From IMG/VR virus record IMGVR_UViG_3300034418_011250, positions 24,935-88,934 of that record: 64,000 bases of DNA; one strand, written 5' to 3'. Position 1 is the first letter of the stretch; the number at the start of each line of letters is the position of its first letter. This stretch comes from a virus. Positions 50,189 to 59,430 of the stretch are shown one piece after another. Both the position numbers and the translations under genes were made by a program. The notes below the pieces were generated by a model. That model was given only the letters and a program-made list of their open reading frames with translations. It had not been told where the DNA came from and did no database searches.

Positions 50189-51073
50189 TTAAAATAATTC
50201 TTCTATTTTAATAGTTTTAATTTCTTTGCTTTGTTTATGCATAACAACAATATTAGTATCTCCAGAAACGCATTCAAATTCTCTCGAGAATTGTTCTGAA
50301 CTTGTGTTTGCAATTGTTTCAGTTTTCCATTTTTCATCTCTTCCAGGAATCTCGCTCCAATGAACTTCTATTGGAACATATGAATTGATTTGATTCTCTG
50401 CATCACTCCAAAGTTTATAAAACAAATTCATACCATTTGGTGTGGAAATGATTACAACCTTTGTTGATTTACCAGAAGAAATGGTGGGATAAACAGAAGA
50501 GAAAAAGTCTTCAGCAATGTTCTGTGGAACAAAGGCAAATTCATCCAAAAAAATCATGTTATAAGAACCGCCACGAACTGCCGAAGAAGAGGTTGCAGAG
50601 GCAACAATTCTTGAACCGTTTTCTAGTTCAAGAGAACCTTTGTTCCAAGAAAGCACACCTTGTTGTAACCATTTAGGAAGATTCTCATAAGCAAGTTGAA
50701 GTCTTGATAAAATATCTCTTGCAGTAGCTGCTTTGTTTGCAAGAATGGCAACATTGATATTGTTATTGAAAAGAACATAATGTAGAATGTAGGCAACCAG
50801 TGTGGTTGTTTTTCCGCTCTGCCGAGGTAATTTGCATATGGTAAATCTATTGTTGTGAATTGTGCCGACAATATCCTTCTGAAAAGGAAAAAGTTTGAAC
50901 GGCACAACACCTTCATCTAGTGAAACAATCTTGATATAGTTTTCCACAAAATACAGTGGATCTTCCATGCATCTCTGGTATTCAGAGATTGTTTCTTCTG
51001 TCCATTCTACTGCAACGTTGGCACGTTTGAGAAGAGGATTTCCTAAGTATGCCGAATTATCATCAAGTTTCAT
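50189..51073 (-). CDS. gp17: Large terminase N-half with N-terminal split intein
   Basis: 294 aa. Residues 1-267 are the gp17 ATPase: 'CKLPRQSGKTTTLVAYI' (Walker A, about 80-96), 'YNMIFLDEFAFVPQ' (Walker B, about 171-184) and 'KVVIISTPNGMNLFY' (coupling motif). Residues 268-294 are the intein N-piece, beginning with Cys268 in 'CVSGDTNIVVMHKQ' (block A) and ending 'IKIEELF' at a stop. The junction 'SREFE|C' resumes as CNFLG in the C-half. The ATPase powers DNA packaging. Confidence 0.92.
   Translation of the reverse strand: MKLDDNSAYLGNPLLKRANVAVEWTEETISEYQRCMEDPLYFVENYIKIVSLDEGVVPFKLFPFQKDIVGTIHNNRFTICKLPRQSGKTTTLVAYILHYVLFNNNINVAILANKAATARDILSRLQLAYENLPKWLQQGVLSWNKGSLELENGSRIVASATSSSAVRGGSYNMIFLDEFAFVPQNIAEDFFSSVYPTISSGKSTKVVIISTPNGMNLFYKLWSDAENQINSYVPIEVHWSEIPGRDEKWKTETIANTSSEQFSREFECVSGDTNIVVMHKQSKEIKTIKIEELF
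50192..50272 (-). other. IntN: very short N-terminal split-intein piece
   Basis: 27 residues starting with the catalytic cysteine and the C-x-x-G-D-T block A signature. Most natural split inteins have an N-piece of about 100 residues; this one is broken right after block A. Confidence 0.88.
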
Positions 51074-51086
51074 AGTGATTTCTGTA

Positions 51087-51113
51087 AATTGCCTCTTTTA
51101 GAAAGAGGCAATT
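51087..51113 (-). terminator. 12-bp terminator hairpin between tail adhesin and gp17
   Basis: AATTGCCTCTTT, a 3-nt loop and the perfect complement. It lies just after the stop of the adhesin gene and before gp17. Shares its outermost base with the late promoter at 51113-51120. Confidence 0.65.
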
Positions 51114-51120
51114 ATTTATT
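51113..51120 (-). promoter_or_regulatory. Candidate late promoter (AATAAATA) of gp17
   Basis: One base from TATAAATA on the minus strand, at the stop of the adhesin gene and 40 nt before the gp17 ATG. Transcription would begin within the hairpin's 5' arm. Confidence 0.5.
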
Positions 51121-52787
51121 TAGCGAGCATTGCTGTAAATGAATGGTTGTTCTGCGAAGGACATAAAGATGTAGGTTTCACCGCTTTGATTGTATTCCCC
51201 ACCATTCGCTCTAATTTTGAATCCATTAGATAAAAAGTCTGCACCTGAAAAAGAAAATTCTTGATTAGGCAAATTAGCAGAAAGACCTGGAAGGTTTCCG
51301 TTATACGGACCCCTTGTACTGTCATGGACATACCAATTGTGGTAGGATAATCCCTGTGTTGCAGATTTTATCATCACAAACGCAGGACGGAAACCACAGT
51401 ACACAAACGGACCATCGGTTGACCCATTGCCTGTGTAGGAACCGAACTTACTGTAGCCTTCAACCGAATGCCAGCAGTAGGATATGTTAGTACCGCCACT
51501 TGGATTTAAAGCGGCAGATGTTCCGACAGTAAATGTTGATGATGTTGGTGCTGTGTTATTCCAAATTGCTGTTTCAGTAATTGCCGCTACTGAGCTGTTA
51601 AGTTGAAGCCATTTTGTTGCGCCTAGTCCAGAGTGGTATACCAACCAGTTTTGAGCATAGCTTCTACCTTTAATAATAACCATATCAGGCGCACTAGATA
51701 GACCATGACCAACAGTAGCCACTGAACCTGTACCAGTCCAACTCACAATACTAAACCCTGCATCTGTATTAGCAGACACAGTAGAAGTGATTGAGCCGTC
51801 ATTGTTGGTTACGGCTGCACCTCCTGCTTTCCAGCACCAAGCAACGTAGGTTACGCCTGAGTCGTTTAGCTCAGGATTATTTCCAAGTGTGAACCCATCA
51901 GCATCTAGTGACGTTAATACAGCCGTATTTGTGTTTTCAGAATTTGTTAAGTTAGGAAGTACGCCTTTATTACCACCACGAATAACATCATAAATCCAAT
52001 GATTATATGCAGCACTTCTTGCTTTTGCCCACACCATGTCTGCAGCAAACCCGACACCAGTAATGGATTGCGTAGAGCCATTACCTGTATACAACACAGT
52101 CTTAAAGTAATCCTGCGGAGTATCACCAGTAACATCTGGTGTCATTTCTGGCAGGTTGGCAGTACAAAGTGCTAGTGCGCCAGTTGGTGGTTCGTAATAG
52201 AATTGACCGTATCCTTCAGAATCAGTTGCTCCAGCACCCCCAGAAGCAGTGCCAGCAAAACTTTGATCTTGACCAAAATTCAAAACAATTCCTCTGTCTG
52301 TAGTATATGTAGCAAACCAAATTTCTAGAATATTTGTACTGCAATTGAAGGTTAAATCAGGATTCTGACCATTCTCTATTTCAATCTTTCGTGCAGCACT
52401 CCAGTTTCCATTTGACTGTCTCCATAATTTGCCTTCACTAACATCTATTACCCAACTAACTATTTCATTTTGTCCAACCTGACGATGAACATTAGTTGGA
52501 TTTAAATTTGCACCGTTTTCCTCAAATATCGCTATATATCCATTTGTAGCAGAAGTAGATCCTACACCTCTTGCTTCAAAATAAACTTTATTGATGCCTG
52601 TTTTTGATGGAATTATTGAGGGAAGTTCCCCCGAACCCGCAGTTCCAGATGCAACAGTTTTAAGATTACCTTCCGACAATATTTGAGCGGAATTAGCTCC
52701 GCCTAAATCTTTCCATCCTAAAGGATTCAACGTAGCAAAATTATTCGTTGGACTGTCAGATACAATATCGTGATTACTAAATGCCAT
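51120..52787 (-). CDS. Tail fibre/adhesin C-terminal part (DUF7483-type)
   Basis: 555 aa. Starts MAFSNHDIVSDSPTNNFATLNPLG, text that in related phages continues directly after a lectin-like domain. Later 'YCWHSVEGYSKFGSYTG', 'GFRPAFVMIK' and 'SFAEQPFIYSNAR' are typical of the receptor-binding ends of marine phage fibres. An internal repeat of 'YTGNGST' is present at about 230 and about 455. It pairs with the upstream 843-aa gene, from which it may have split. AGGAG precedes the ATG. Confidence 0.65.
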   Translation of the reverse strand: MAFSNHDIVSDSPTNNFATLNPLGWKDLGGANSAQILSEGNLKTVASGTAGSGELPSIIPSKTGINKVYFEARGVGSTSATNGYIAIFEENGANLNPTNVHRQVGQNEIVSWVIDVSEGKLWRQSNGNWSAARKIEIENGQNPDLTFNCSTNILEIWFATYTTDRGIVLNFGQDQSFAGTASGGAGATDSEGYGQFYYEPPTGALALCTANLPEMTPDVTGDTPQDYFKTVLYTGNGSTQSITGVGFAADMVWAKARSAAYNHWIYDVIRGGNKGVLPNLTNSENTNTAVLTSLDADGFTLGNNPELNDSGVTYVAWCWKAGGAAVTNNDGSITSTVSANTDAGFSIVSWTGTGSVATVGHGLSSAPDMVIIKGRSYAQNWLVYHSGLGATKWLQLNSSVAAITETAIWNNTAPTSSTFTVGTSAALNPSGGTNISYCWHSVEGYSKFGSYTGNGSTDGPFVYCGFRPAFVMIKSATQGLSYHNWYVHDSTRGPYNGNLPGLSANLPNQEFSFSGADFLSNGFKIRANGGEYNQSGETYIFMSFAEQPFIYSNAR

Positions 52788-52814
52788 TTTTATTTTCTCC
52801 TAGTTTTGTTCTTT

Positions 52815-55346
52815 TTAGCTTGCAGTCCAGTGATTGCCTCTACCAGAGACATCATTGATTTGTGTGATTGTTGTTCCGTTGTATACTATGCTTGCAGGAC
52901 TGAAGTCAAGATGGAATCCATTTGTGCCGTAACTATCTGTTGCTGTATCCCCATCAGATGCTGTTGCTGTACCAGATCCAGCAGTGCTGAATGCGTTATA
53001 AGGAACCCAAATATTGTCTTTAAATTCGCCAAAGAAGTATTGGTCTAACGCTTGCCCGTCAATAAATTGGATGTTCGCTTTATAGCATCGTGAATACCTG
53101 TCATTATAGCTTGGTCTTTTGCCAATTGCATGAAGCCGATTATGATTTAACCCAAGAGCAATACTTTGCCCAATTCCAGTATAACTAGAATAAGAAACTT
53201 CCTTACCATTTACAAAGAAATTTATTCTCTTATCTGCTTGGGAGTTGGTTGTATCTGCTCTCATTACAATGTGCATCCATGCTGAATAATCTCTATACAG
53301 ACCTTGAGAGGAAGCATTTAATGTAACAGACCCATTGTAATGCAAATATGTCAAAGTATTCCCATCAATTCTAAAAACCCATTCATTACTACCTTGAGAA
53401 GTGTCAAATAGAGTGACTATTGATTCGGAAGTGTTTTTAACCCAAACAGACCATGTCCAAGTTGTTGTTGATGTCCCTGTGAAATTAGTTGGAGTTCTTG
53501 TTAGGGAACTACCCCCATCAAACCGTAATGACTGGTCAATCGGGTAGGCGTAGACAGGAGTAGGTGTAACTACTGTAATGGTATAAACACGATTATCAGT
53601 TTTTACATTATCAGTTTCGGCAGAACGAGCAGCTGCCACAACTGTGAAATTATAAACAGCAGGTGTAACAGAACTCAAATCAGCTGTTCCAGAAAGCGCA
53701 CCTGTATTTTCATCAATTGCCAAATTGGAAAGTTCGGTTGCCACATTGGTAAGAGAATATGTAATAGTATCATCAGGGTCAACTGGATTGGCATCAAGAG
53801 TTGTAGTTGTAAGAGTTGAATAATCTTGACTTGTTGTTGCAATTAATGATCCAACTGATCCAGATGCTTCATTGAATGTTGGAGTTGGAGCATATTCAAA
53901 TGTGTCAGCAAGAGTATCTTCTTTAGAATATCCACTTGCTGGATTTGTAACTTTCAAGTCAAATCTTTCATCTCCAGAAACTTGTCCTACTGTTTCAATC
54001 GCAGTTGCCATGGCAGCAGTTGTTTGGAATCTGATTTGCGTAGCCGAATCAAAAGTCACAGATGATGCCACATATGGTGTGCTGTCGGGTGCCAACAAAG
54101 TAACAGTTGGAGCATCTTTAAATCCTGTTCCTGTTACTGTGATTTCTGTTCCAGATTGTGAAATATAATCTTGGTCAACACTGGTAACAGTTGGAGCAGA
54201 AACATTACCTTCCAAGGTAATTACAAAATCTCTTGTAGATGTTCTTGTAATACTGGTTTGGTCTGATACTACACTAGCAGTAACCGTAAATGTATAACCA
54301 GTAGAAGTATCATCGGCAGGAAATCCATTTGTTGGAATTCCACCTTCCAATGCACCTGTAGTTGAATTAATTGTCAATCCAGTAAGTTCTGTTGGAAGTG
54401 TAGTAATTGCGTAAGTAACTGCTCCGTCATCAGGATCAAGAGAGATTGCCGAAATAGTCACACCAAGGTCAGCAAATGCATCAGCATTTGGATCATTTGT
54501 TGTAGCTGTTACAAGTCCGAGAGGACTTGCATTTGAAGTCTGGAATGTTGGAGTTGGAGCATATTCAAGAGCATCAGAATTAATAACAAATGAACCATTA
54601 GAATTGAGAATTTTAACATCAAATGGATCTTCTCCAGGTGTTTGTCCAGAAGTAATAACACCAGCAGGAATATCAAAAGTTATTTGATTTGAACTTACAT
54701 AAACCACATTATCTGCTGTGTATTCTGTTGAACCAATTGTATCAATAAGAACAACACTTACACCTTCCATGAATCCAGTACCATTTACTGTAATAGTATC
54801 TCCAGCAGTCTGGAACCATGCTTCACTAGCAGAATTCAATATACCACCAACATTAATTGTTGGAGTTGATGGAAGAAGTGCTTTTACAGTATTCTCATTT
54901 GCAGCATCAGTTACAATCCAACCTTGTGTTGAATCTACATAAACCAGCTGTACACCACCTCTACTGGCACCAATATCTTTGTAATCAGTAGAACCATTAA
55001 TTTTTGAACCATTTGGATTAATCTGAATGCGATTAGTATAGAAACCATTTGCATCAGTCCCCGTTCTGCTATTTGTTCCAGCATAGTCAACAAGTGAAAC
55101 ATAATTACCCACCGAAGGAGAAGCAGGTAGTGTTACTGTTACCACTCCCAAAGTTGTATCTACAAAATATCCATTGGAAGAAACAGCAGTAAAACTTGAA
55201 GTTTGTACAGCATTTGTCCAATTAGTTCCACCCACACCTTGTGGCAGGGTAACATCAAGTGAAGAAAGATTTAGTGGATTTGCAAGTTTTACAGCTGTAA
55301 TTCCACCATCTGCAATGGCAGTAAGTTTAATTCTCGTTAATGGCAT
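52815..55346 (-). CDS. Tail fibre with Ig-like and lectin-like domains
   Basis: 843 aa. The N-terminus 'MPLTRIKLTAIADGGITAVK' is a marine phage fibre attachment signature. IPT/TIG-like and cadherin-like repeats follow (about 165-600; two copies of 'D.ITV.GTGF' and 'EYAPTPTF'). A concanavalin/LamG-like lectin domain is at about 620-800 ('SLRFDGGSSLTRTP', 'WTWSVWVKNT', 'RINFFVNGKEV'). It stops abruptly at 'NDVSGRGNHWTAS', where relatives continue. Probably binds cell-surface glycan. Confidence 0.7.
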   Translation of the reverse strand: MPLTRIKLTAIADGGITAVKLANPLNLSSLDVTLPQGVGGTNWTNAVQTSSFTAVSSNGYFVDTTLGVVTVTLPASPSVGNYVSLVDYAGTNSRTGTDANGFYTNRIQINPNGSKINGSTDYKDIGASRGGVQLVYVDSTQGWIVTDAANENTVKALLPSTPTINVGGILNSASEAWFQTAGDTITVNGTGFMEGVSVVLIDTIGSTEYTADNVVYVSSNQITFDIPAGVITSGQTPGEDPFDVKILNSNGSFVINSDALEYAPTPTFQTSNASPLGLVTATTNDPNADAFADLGVTISAISLDPDDGAVTYAITTLPTELTGLTINSTTGALEGGIPTNGFPADDTSTGYTFTVTASVVSDQTSITRTSTRDFVITLEGNVSAPTVTSVDQDYISQSGTEITVTGTGFKDAPTVTLLAPDSTPYVASSVTFDSATQIRFQTTAAMATAIETVGQVSGDERFDLKVTNPASGYSKEDTLADTFEYAPTPTFNEASGSVGSLIATTSQDYSTLTTTTLDANPVDPDDTITYSLTNVATELSNLAIDENTGALSGTADLSSVTPAVYNFTVVAAARSAETDNVKTDNRVYTITVVTPTPVYAYPIDQSLRFDGGSSLTRTPTNFTGTSTTTWTWSVWVKNTSESIVTLFDTSQGSNEWVFRIDGNTLTYLHYNGSVTLNASSQGLYRDYSAWMHIVMRADTTNSQADKRINFFVNGKEVSYSSYTGIGQSIALGLNHNRLHAIGKRPSYNDRYSRCYKANIQFIDGQALDQYFFGEFKDNIWVPYNAFSTAGSGTATASDGDTATDSYGTNGFHLDFSPASIVYNGTTITQINDVSGRGNHWTAS

Positions 55347-55761
55347 CTTGTTTTTTATCCTTCAGTAGTTTTTGGAGTTCGGCTGTGCTTCCGACATACA
55401 ATGCGTTTGTTACACTTCTTGGACCTTTATTTGGTTCTTCTTTTACTTTTTTCATTTTTTCTTGAAGTATCATTAATTTGTCAGTAACATCAGCAATATT
55501 TTTAATTAGATTTCCTGCAACTTCATATGCTCTTGGTTGTTCAGATTCTCTTGCAATATGCAAAATACCCTCTATTGCATCTTGTCCACGTTCAACCAAT
55601 GTATATAAATTATCTCTTTGATATTTATAATCATTATCAATATCATCCAGATTTAATTTAGGTTTCAGAATTGGTTTTGGTTTATTCACTACAACTGAAG
55701 TTTGTTCAACCACACTTGTTATTCCCAAAACTTCATCTAATGTATCTGTTGAATTACTCAT
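55327..55761 (-). CDS. gp16: Small terminase subunit
   Basis: 144 aa (T4 164). 'LDDIDNDYKYQRDNLYTLVE', 'GQDAIEGILHIARESEQPRA' and 'YEVAGNLIKNIADVTDKLM' are the conserved coiled-coil core of T4-type TerS. It recognises DNA for packaging and stimulates gp17. Separated from gp17 by two fibre genes. Confidence 0.82.
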   Translation of the reverse strand: MSNSTDTLDEVLGITSVVEQTSVVVNKPKPILKPKLNLDDIDNDYKYQRDNLYTLVERGQDAIEGILHIARESEQPRAYEVAGNLIKNIADVTDKLMILQEKMKKVKEEPNKGPRSVTNALYVGSTAELQKLLKDKKQDAINEN

Positions 55762-56557
55762 CTTGTCCTGTTACTGGATTAAATGTTTTTGCATCTTCAA
55801 AGTATGAAGTTGTCTCATTAAATCCAAAATCATCATCAAAAGATGCAGTAATTGGATCTGGAGTAGCAGTATATCTTTGCTCTCGTGCCACTGCAACATC
55901 TGGTGTATTTGTATATTGATCAACCTGCACTTGTTTAATAACCTTCTGAGAAAGAACAGGACCATACAAAAAGAATTTAGCAGTAAATGCCAAAGTATAA
56001 ACAATAGCCTTTCTTGTGGCAAATTCGCCTTCATATTCATCTGAATATGCTACAGAATTTAAAACAATCGGAACATCACGAACAATATCTAAATCTGGTC
56101 TTTCTTTTATTGTAATTGCATATTCAGGTTGAAAGAAAGGTAATATTTGTTCAACAATCTGTAACGCATCATCAGAATTTTTTGCCATCACATAAAGCTC
56201 AAAATTCATATTATAAGGAACAGGCATATAAGAAGAAACTGCTTGATCTGTCTCTTTTGTATTTGTTAATTTTTTAACTTTTATAGCTTTGTTTAATTTT
56301 CTTGTAGCATCATATTCAAGACCTGTAATTTCAAATCCTATTCTTGGCAAAGTAATTGCGAATTGTTTTTGTAATTTAGGATCATCTGTAATTCTTACTA
56401 ACCATTTTTGTCTTGGTCCATATGCCAATGGAACTTTCAATGTTTGAGTAATTTGTCCTGCTGAATTCTTTCTAATTAAATAAATGTTATTAAAAATACT
56501 ACCAAATCCAACAACCACATCTCTAGAAGTTTGGTGATAAAAATGCCCACCTATCAT
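55754..56557 (-). CDS. gp15: Tail sheath stabiliser / tail completion protein
   Basis: 267 aa (T4 272). 'MIGGHFYHQTSRDVVVGFGS', 'LAYGPRQKWLVRI' and 'FAITLPRIGFEITGLEYDA' are the gp15 signatures. It caps the tail end and joins it to the neck. Overlaps gp16 by 8 nt. Confidence 0.88.
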   Translation of the reverse strand: MIGGHFYHQTSRDVVVGFGSIFNNIYLIRKNSAGQITQTLKVPLAYGPRQKWLVRITDDPKLQKQFAITLPRIGFEITGLEYDATRKLNKAIKVKKLTNTKETDQAVSSYMPVPYNMNFELYVMAKNSDDALQIVEQILPFFQPEYAITIKERPDLDIVRDVPIVLNSVAYSDEYEGEFATRKAIVYTLAFTAKFFLYGPVLSQKVIKQVQVDQYTNTPDVAVAREQRYTATPDPITASFDDDFGFNETTSYFEDAKTFNPVTGQDE

Positions 56558-57300
56558 GTAACATCTCCGAATGGATTAGATTCTGAAAAATCTAGAATAG
56601 CATCATTCAAAATATCAAAATCTAAATTTTGTGAAGTTTTCTCTATGGTTCCTATGTTATAATCTTCATTAATAAGATAAGAAATATCAGAACCTATTAA
56701 TGGATCTTCTATAAGAATGGAACCTGTTTCATTTTCTAGACTTAATTTATAAGTCTGCATATTCAATGAATATGTGTTTTCAATATAATCAATTTCTGTA
56801 ATATCAGTATTAAATTCTTCAGAACTATATTCAAATGTTCTACATTGTAGTTTATAAATAGGTAAATTGCTTAATTGATAAAATGGATTATCATGATCAA
56901 CAAATCCTATTTCAAATACCTTTTTTGTTAATGGAAAATATATTAAATCGCCTTCATTTGGTCTAGATGCTTCTGTAATATTTTCATCAATTGAAACAAA
57001 TTGTTCCCATCTTCTTCTTGAAACAACAAATGTAATTTCATCTTGAACATCAACTCCAAATTTGGTCATTAATTCTTTTTGTCCTTCATAACCTTCTACA
57101 TTTTCAACATACATTTCAATTAAATATGCATCATTAAATGTAGAAATAGGATCTTCTCCAAATATATCGTCAAGATTTACAATTTTTCTTGGAAGATAAA
57201 AAACATCTTGTCCAAATGCTCTAAGCTGTTCAATAATTAAATCTTCATATAATCTTTGCTCTCTTTTTGTGCCTGTATCAAAATAAACTGAAGTTGGCAT
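56554..57300 (-). CDS. gp14: Neck protein
   Basis: 248 aa (T4 256). 'MPTSVYFDTGTKREQRLYED', 'FGQDVFYLPRKIVNLDDIFG' and 'FVVSRRRWEQFV' are gp14 hallmarks. Forms the head-tail connector with gp13 and gp15. Overlaps gp15 by 4 nt. Confidence 0.9.
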   Translation of the reverse strand: MPTSVYFDTGTKREQRLYEDLIIEQLRAFGQDVFYLPRKIVNLDDIFGEDPISTFNDAYLIEMYVENVEGYEGQKELMTKFGVDVQDEITFVVSRRRWEQFVSIDENITEASRPNEGDLIYFPLTKKVFEIGFVDHDNPFYQLSNLPIYKLQCRTFEYSSEEFNTDITEIDYIENTYSLNMQTYKLSLENETGSILIEDPLIGSDISYLINEDYNIGTIEKTSQNLDFDILNDAILDFSESNPFGDVT

Positions 57301-57302
57301 AT

Positions 57303-58118
57303 TTACCCTATCATAATTTCAGGAGGCAATTCAAAGGCAAGTTGAATTTGCTCTTCCAATTTTATAATTTCCTCCTGCGCTTGTTGATAAATGGTTTCTC
57401 CATTAATTGTTACAGCACCTAACATTTGCACACCATTGAACTTAATGAGATTTGCACCCCATTGAAGTTTAATTAATTGAGTAGCATATTTTTTTAAAAA
57501 CATATCATTCCAAATATTTGGAAATGTAGAAGGATCAATTTTTCGAATTGCTTCGATCACCAAATATTCACCTACAACAATGTCAGTTTGCCAATCCATA
57601 TCAATATATAATCTATTCATGTGTTGATTATGTCGAATTGGTTTTTGACCTACAAGAATGCTTTCTAGAAGATCTAGATGTTTCATTGTCATGTCGTAAT
57701 GAATAATAGATGTCGAAGAGAAATCATAAAGATCGTTTAATCTTAATTGATACCGAACATCAAACATATTGATGTTACCTTTATCAGAAAAATCAAATAC
57801 CTTTATGACAGAAATAATTGAATCTGGGACAGGAATGTAATTTTTACCTTCTAACCATGTTGCTGTAGTGGCTCCATCCACATCAGTCACAGAAGATAAT
57901 GAATTATTTGATTTTGCTCTATCAATGTCATCTTGAGAAACTTGATATTTTAAATAGACTCTTTCTGCGCCATCATAATGATATTGAGCAAAATATTGAA
58001 GTGCTTGATCAATGCGATCTTCTACTTGATCAGGATCAACATTAATTTCAATAACAGGATGTCCTAATGCACGAAGACAATATTGTCTAAATTCTTCTTT
58101 TGTTGATGGTATTGGCAT
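57303..58118 (-). CDS. gp13: Neck protein
   Basis: 271 aa (T4 309). 'STKEEFRQYCLRALGHPVIE' and 'EDRIDQALQYFAQYHYDGAE' at the start and 'WQTDIVVGEYLVIEAIRKID' in the middle are family features. Head-completion connector protein. Two nt before gp14. Confidence 0.9.
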   Translation of the reverse strand: MPIPSTKEEFRQYCLRALGHPVIEINVDPDQVEDRIDQALQYFAQYHYDGAERVYLKYQVSQDDIDRAKSNNSLSSVTDVDGATTATWLEGKNYIPVPDSIISVIKVFDFSDKGNINMFDVRYQLRLNDLYDFSSTSIIHYDMTMKHLDLLESILVGQKPIRHNQHMNRLYIDMDWQTDIVVGEYLVIEAIRKIDPSTFPNIWNDMFLKKYATQLIKLQWGANLIKFNGVQMLGAVTINGETIYQQAQEEIIKLEEQIQLAFELPPEIMIG

Positions 58119-58121
58119 TTT

Positions 58122-58949
58122 TTATCCTAATGCTATTGAAAAAGTAATTCCATTGTTAACTGCTTTATCAGTTACCTCTTGAGAAGAGTCTACATCAAGA
58201 TTTGTTCTTGCACCAGCAGCTGTAGTTGCTCCAGTTCCACCATCAGCAATTGCAATTGCTGATGTTAAACCACTAACTGTTCCATTACTAACATTACCTG
58301 TTAAATTACCTATAAATGTTGATGCTGCAAAATCTTCAGTAGCTACTGTCCAATGATCGTTTGTTTCATCCCAATAAAAAGAAACATTAGTGTCATTTCC
58401 TCTTTCAACTTCAATACCAGCATTTTCTGTTGCCGAACCTGTTGCATTAGAATTTAATAAAATTATATTGTCATCTAAAACAATGGTTTCTGTATTTAAT
58501 GAAGTAGTTGTTCCTTGTACAGTAAGATTGCCTGTCAATGTTAGATCAGTAAATGTTACATTAGAACCACTACCTACTCCTAAATTTGTTCTTGCAGTAG
58601 CAGCATCGTTTAAATCACTAAGATTATTTGCAACGGCTAATGCTTCAGATGTTGAATAAACATCTAAACTTGCTCGAGCAGTTGCACCAGATTCTATAGT
58701 AAAATTTGTTCCATTACCAACTATAAAACTGCCATCAGATGGTGATAATGCGGAAATATCGTCTAAAGTTGCTGCATACGCTTGAATGTCAACACCTATC
58801 TGAAGACCTAAATTATTTCTTGCATCTGAAGCGGTAACTGCTCCAGTACCACCATCAGTAATAGAAATAAAATCAGTAGAAATAAATTCTGCTAATCCAG
58901 TAGGGTCGCTTCCCGTATACGTTGCTTTTATAGGAGACTGTGCAGCCAT
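58122..58949 (-). CDS. Fibre-type structural protein with repeats
   Basis: 275 aa. Residues about 30-50 and 225-250 contain near-copies of 'ITDGGTGAVTASDARNNLGL' and 'IADGGTGATTAAGARTNLDV', the G-G-T-G-A-T repeat of phage tail fibres. Between them is 'TLTGNLTVQGTTTSLNTET' with 'DNIILLNSNATG', a conserved fibre module. Extended trimeric shaft likely. Confidence 0.6.
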   Translation of the reverse strand: MAAQSPIKATYTGSDPTGLAEFISTDFISITDGGTGAVTASDARNNLGLQIGVDIQAYAATLDDISALSPSDGSFIVGNGTNFTIESGATARASLDVYSTSEALAVANNLSDLNDAATARTNLGVGSGSNVTFTDLTLTGNLTVQGTTTSLNTETIVLDDNIILLNSNATGSATENAGIEVERGNDTNVSFYWDETNDHWTVATEDFAASTFIGNLTGNVSNGTVSGLTSAIAIADGGTGATTAAGARTNLDVDSSQEVTDKAVNNGITFSIALG

Positions 58950-58959
58950 TATTTTCCTT

Positions 58960-59421
58960 TTAGCTCATTACCATAGTAGTATATGATGTTCCATTAGAAT
59001 CTGTAAATGGCAAATACAAACTTTGTACTGCTTCTGATAATGTTCCTGCTTCAACTCTTAATTTTAAACTTAATGATGATCCATTTGTATCAGAAAATGG
59101 AATTCCTATTGGAGTTCCTATTGTAATAGTATCTGTGGTTGCATCTGTTGTAATACTATTTAGTCCAGAGCCAACAAGCGTAAGAGTGTCCGTAGAACTA
59201 TCAGCTTGTATTGTAGATTGTCCACTTACAGAAATATTAGTAAATGATGTTCCTGCAGCGCCTGATGATGCACCATTTCCTACAACAACAATTCCAGTGC
59301 TAGAACGAACATAGATTTTTTGATCTGCTGTATTAACAGCAACCTCACCTATTTCTAAATTTGAAGTTGTAGGTATGGAACCGCTAGTTTCAGACCTTTT
59401 TAATTTAATTACAGATGACAT
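58960..59421 (-). CDS. Fibre-associated structural protein
   Basis: 153 aa. N-terminal 'VIKLKRSETSGSIPTTSNLE' and 'GEVAVNTADQKIYVRSSTG' form the common phage attachment module ('IKLKRS...P....L..GELA.N..D.k.Y'). The remainder is T/S-rich beta shaft. Probably a short fibre joined to its neighbours. Confidence 0.6.
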   Translation of the reverse strand: MSSVIKLKRSETSGSIPTTSNLEIGEVAVNTADQKIYVRSSTGIVVVGNGASSGAAGTSFTNISVSGQSTIQADSSTDTLTLVGSGLNSITTDATTDTITIGTPIGIPFSDTNGSSLSLKLRVEAGTLSEAVQSLYLPFTDSNGTSYTTMVMS

Positions 59422-59430
59422 AATTTATTA

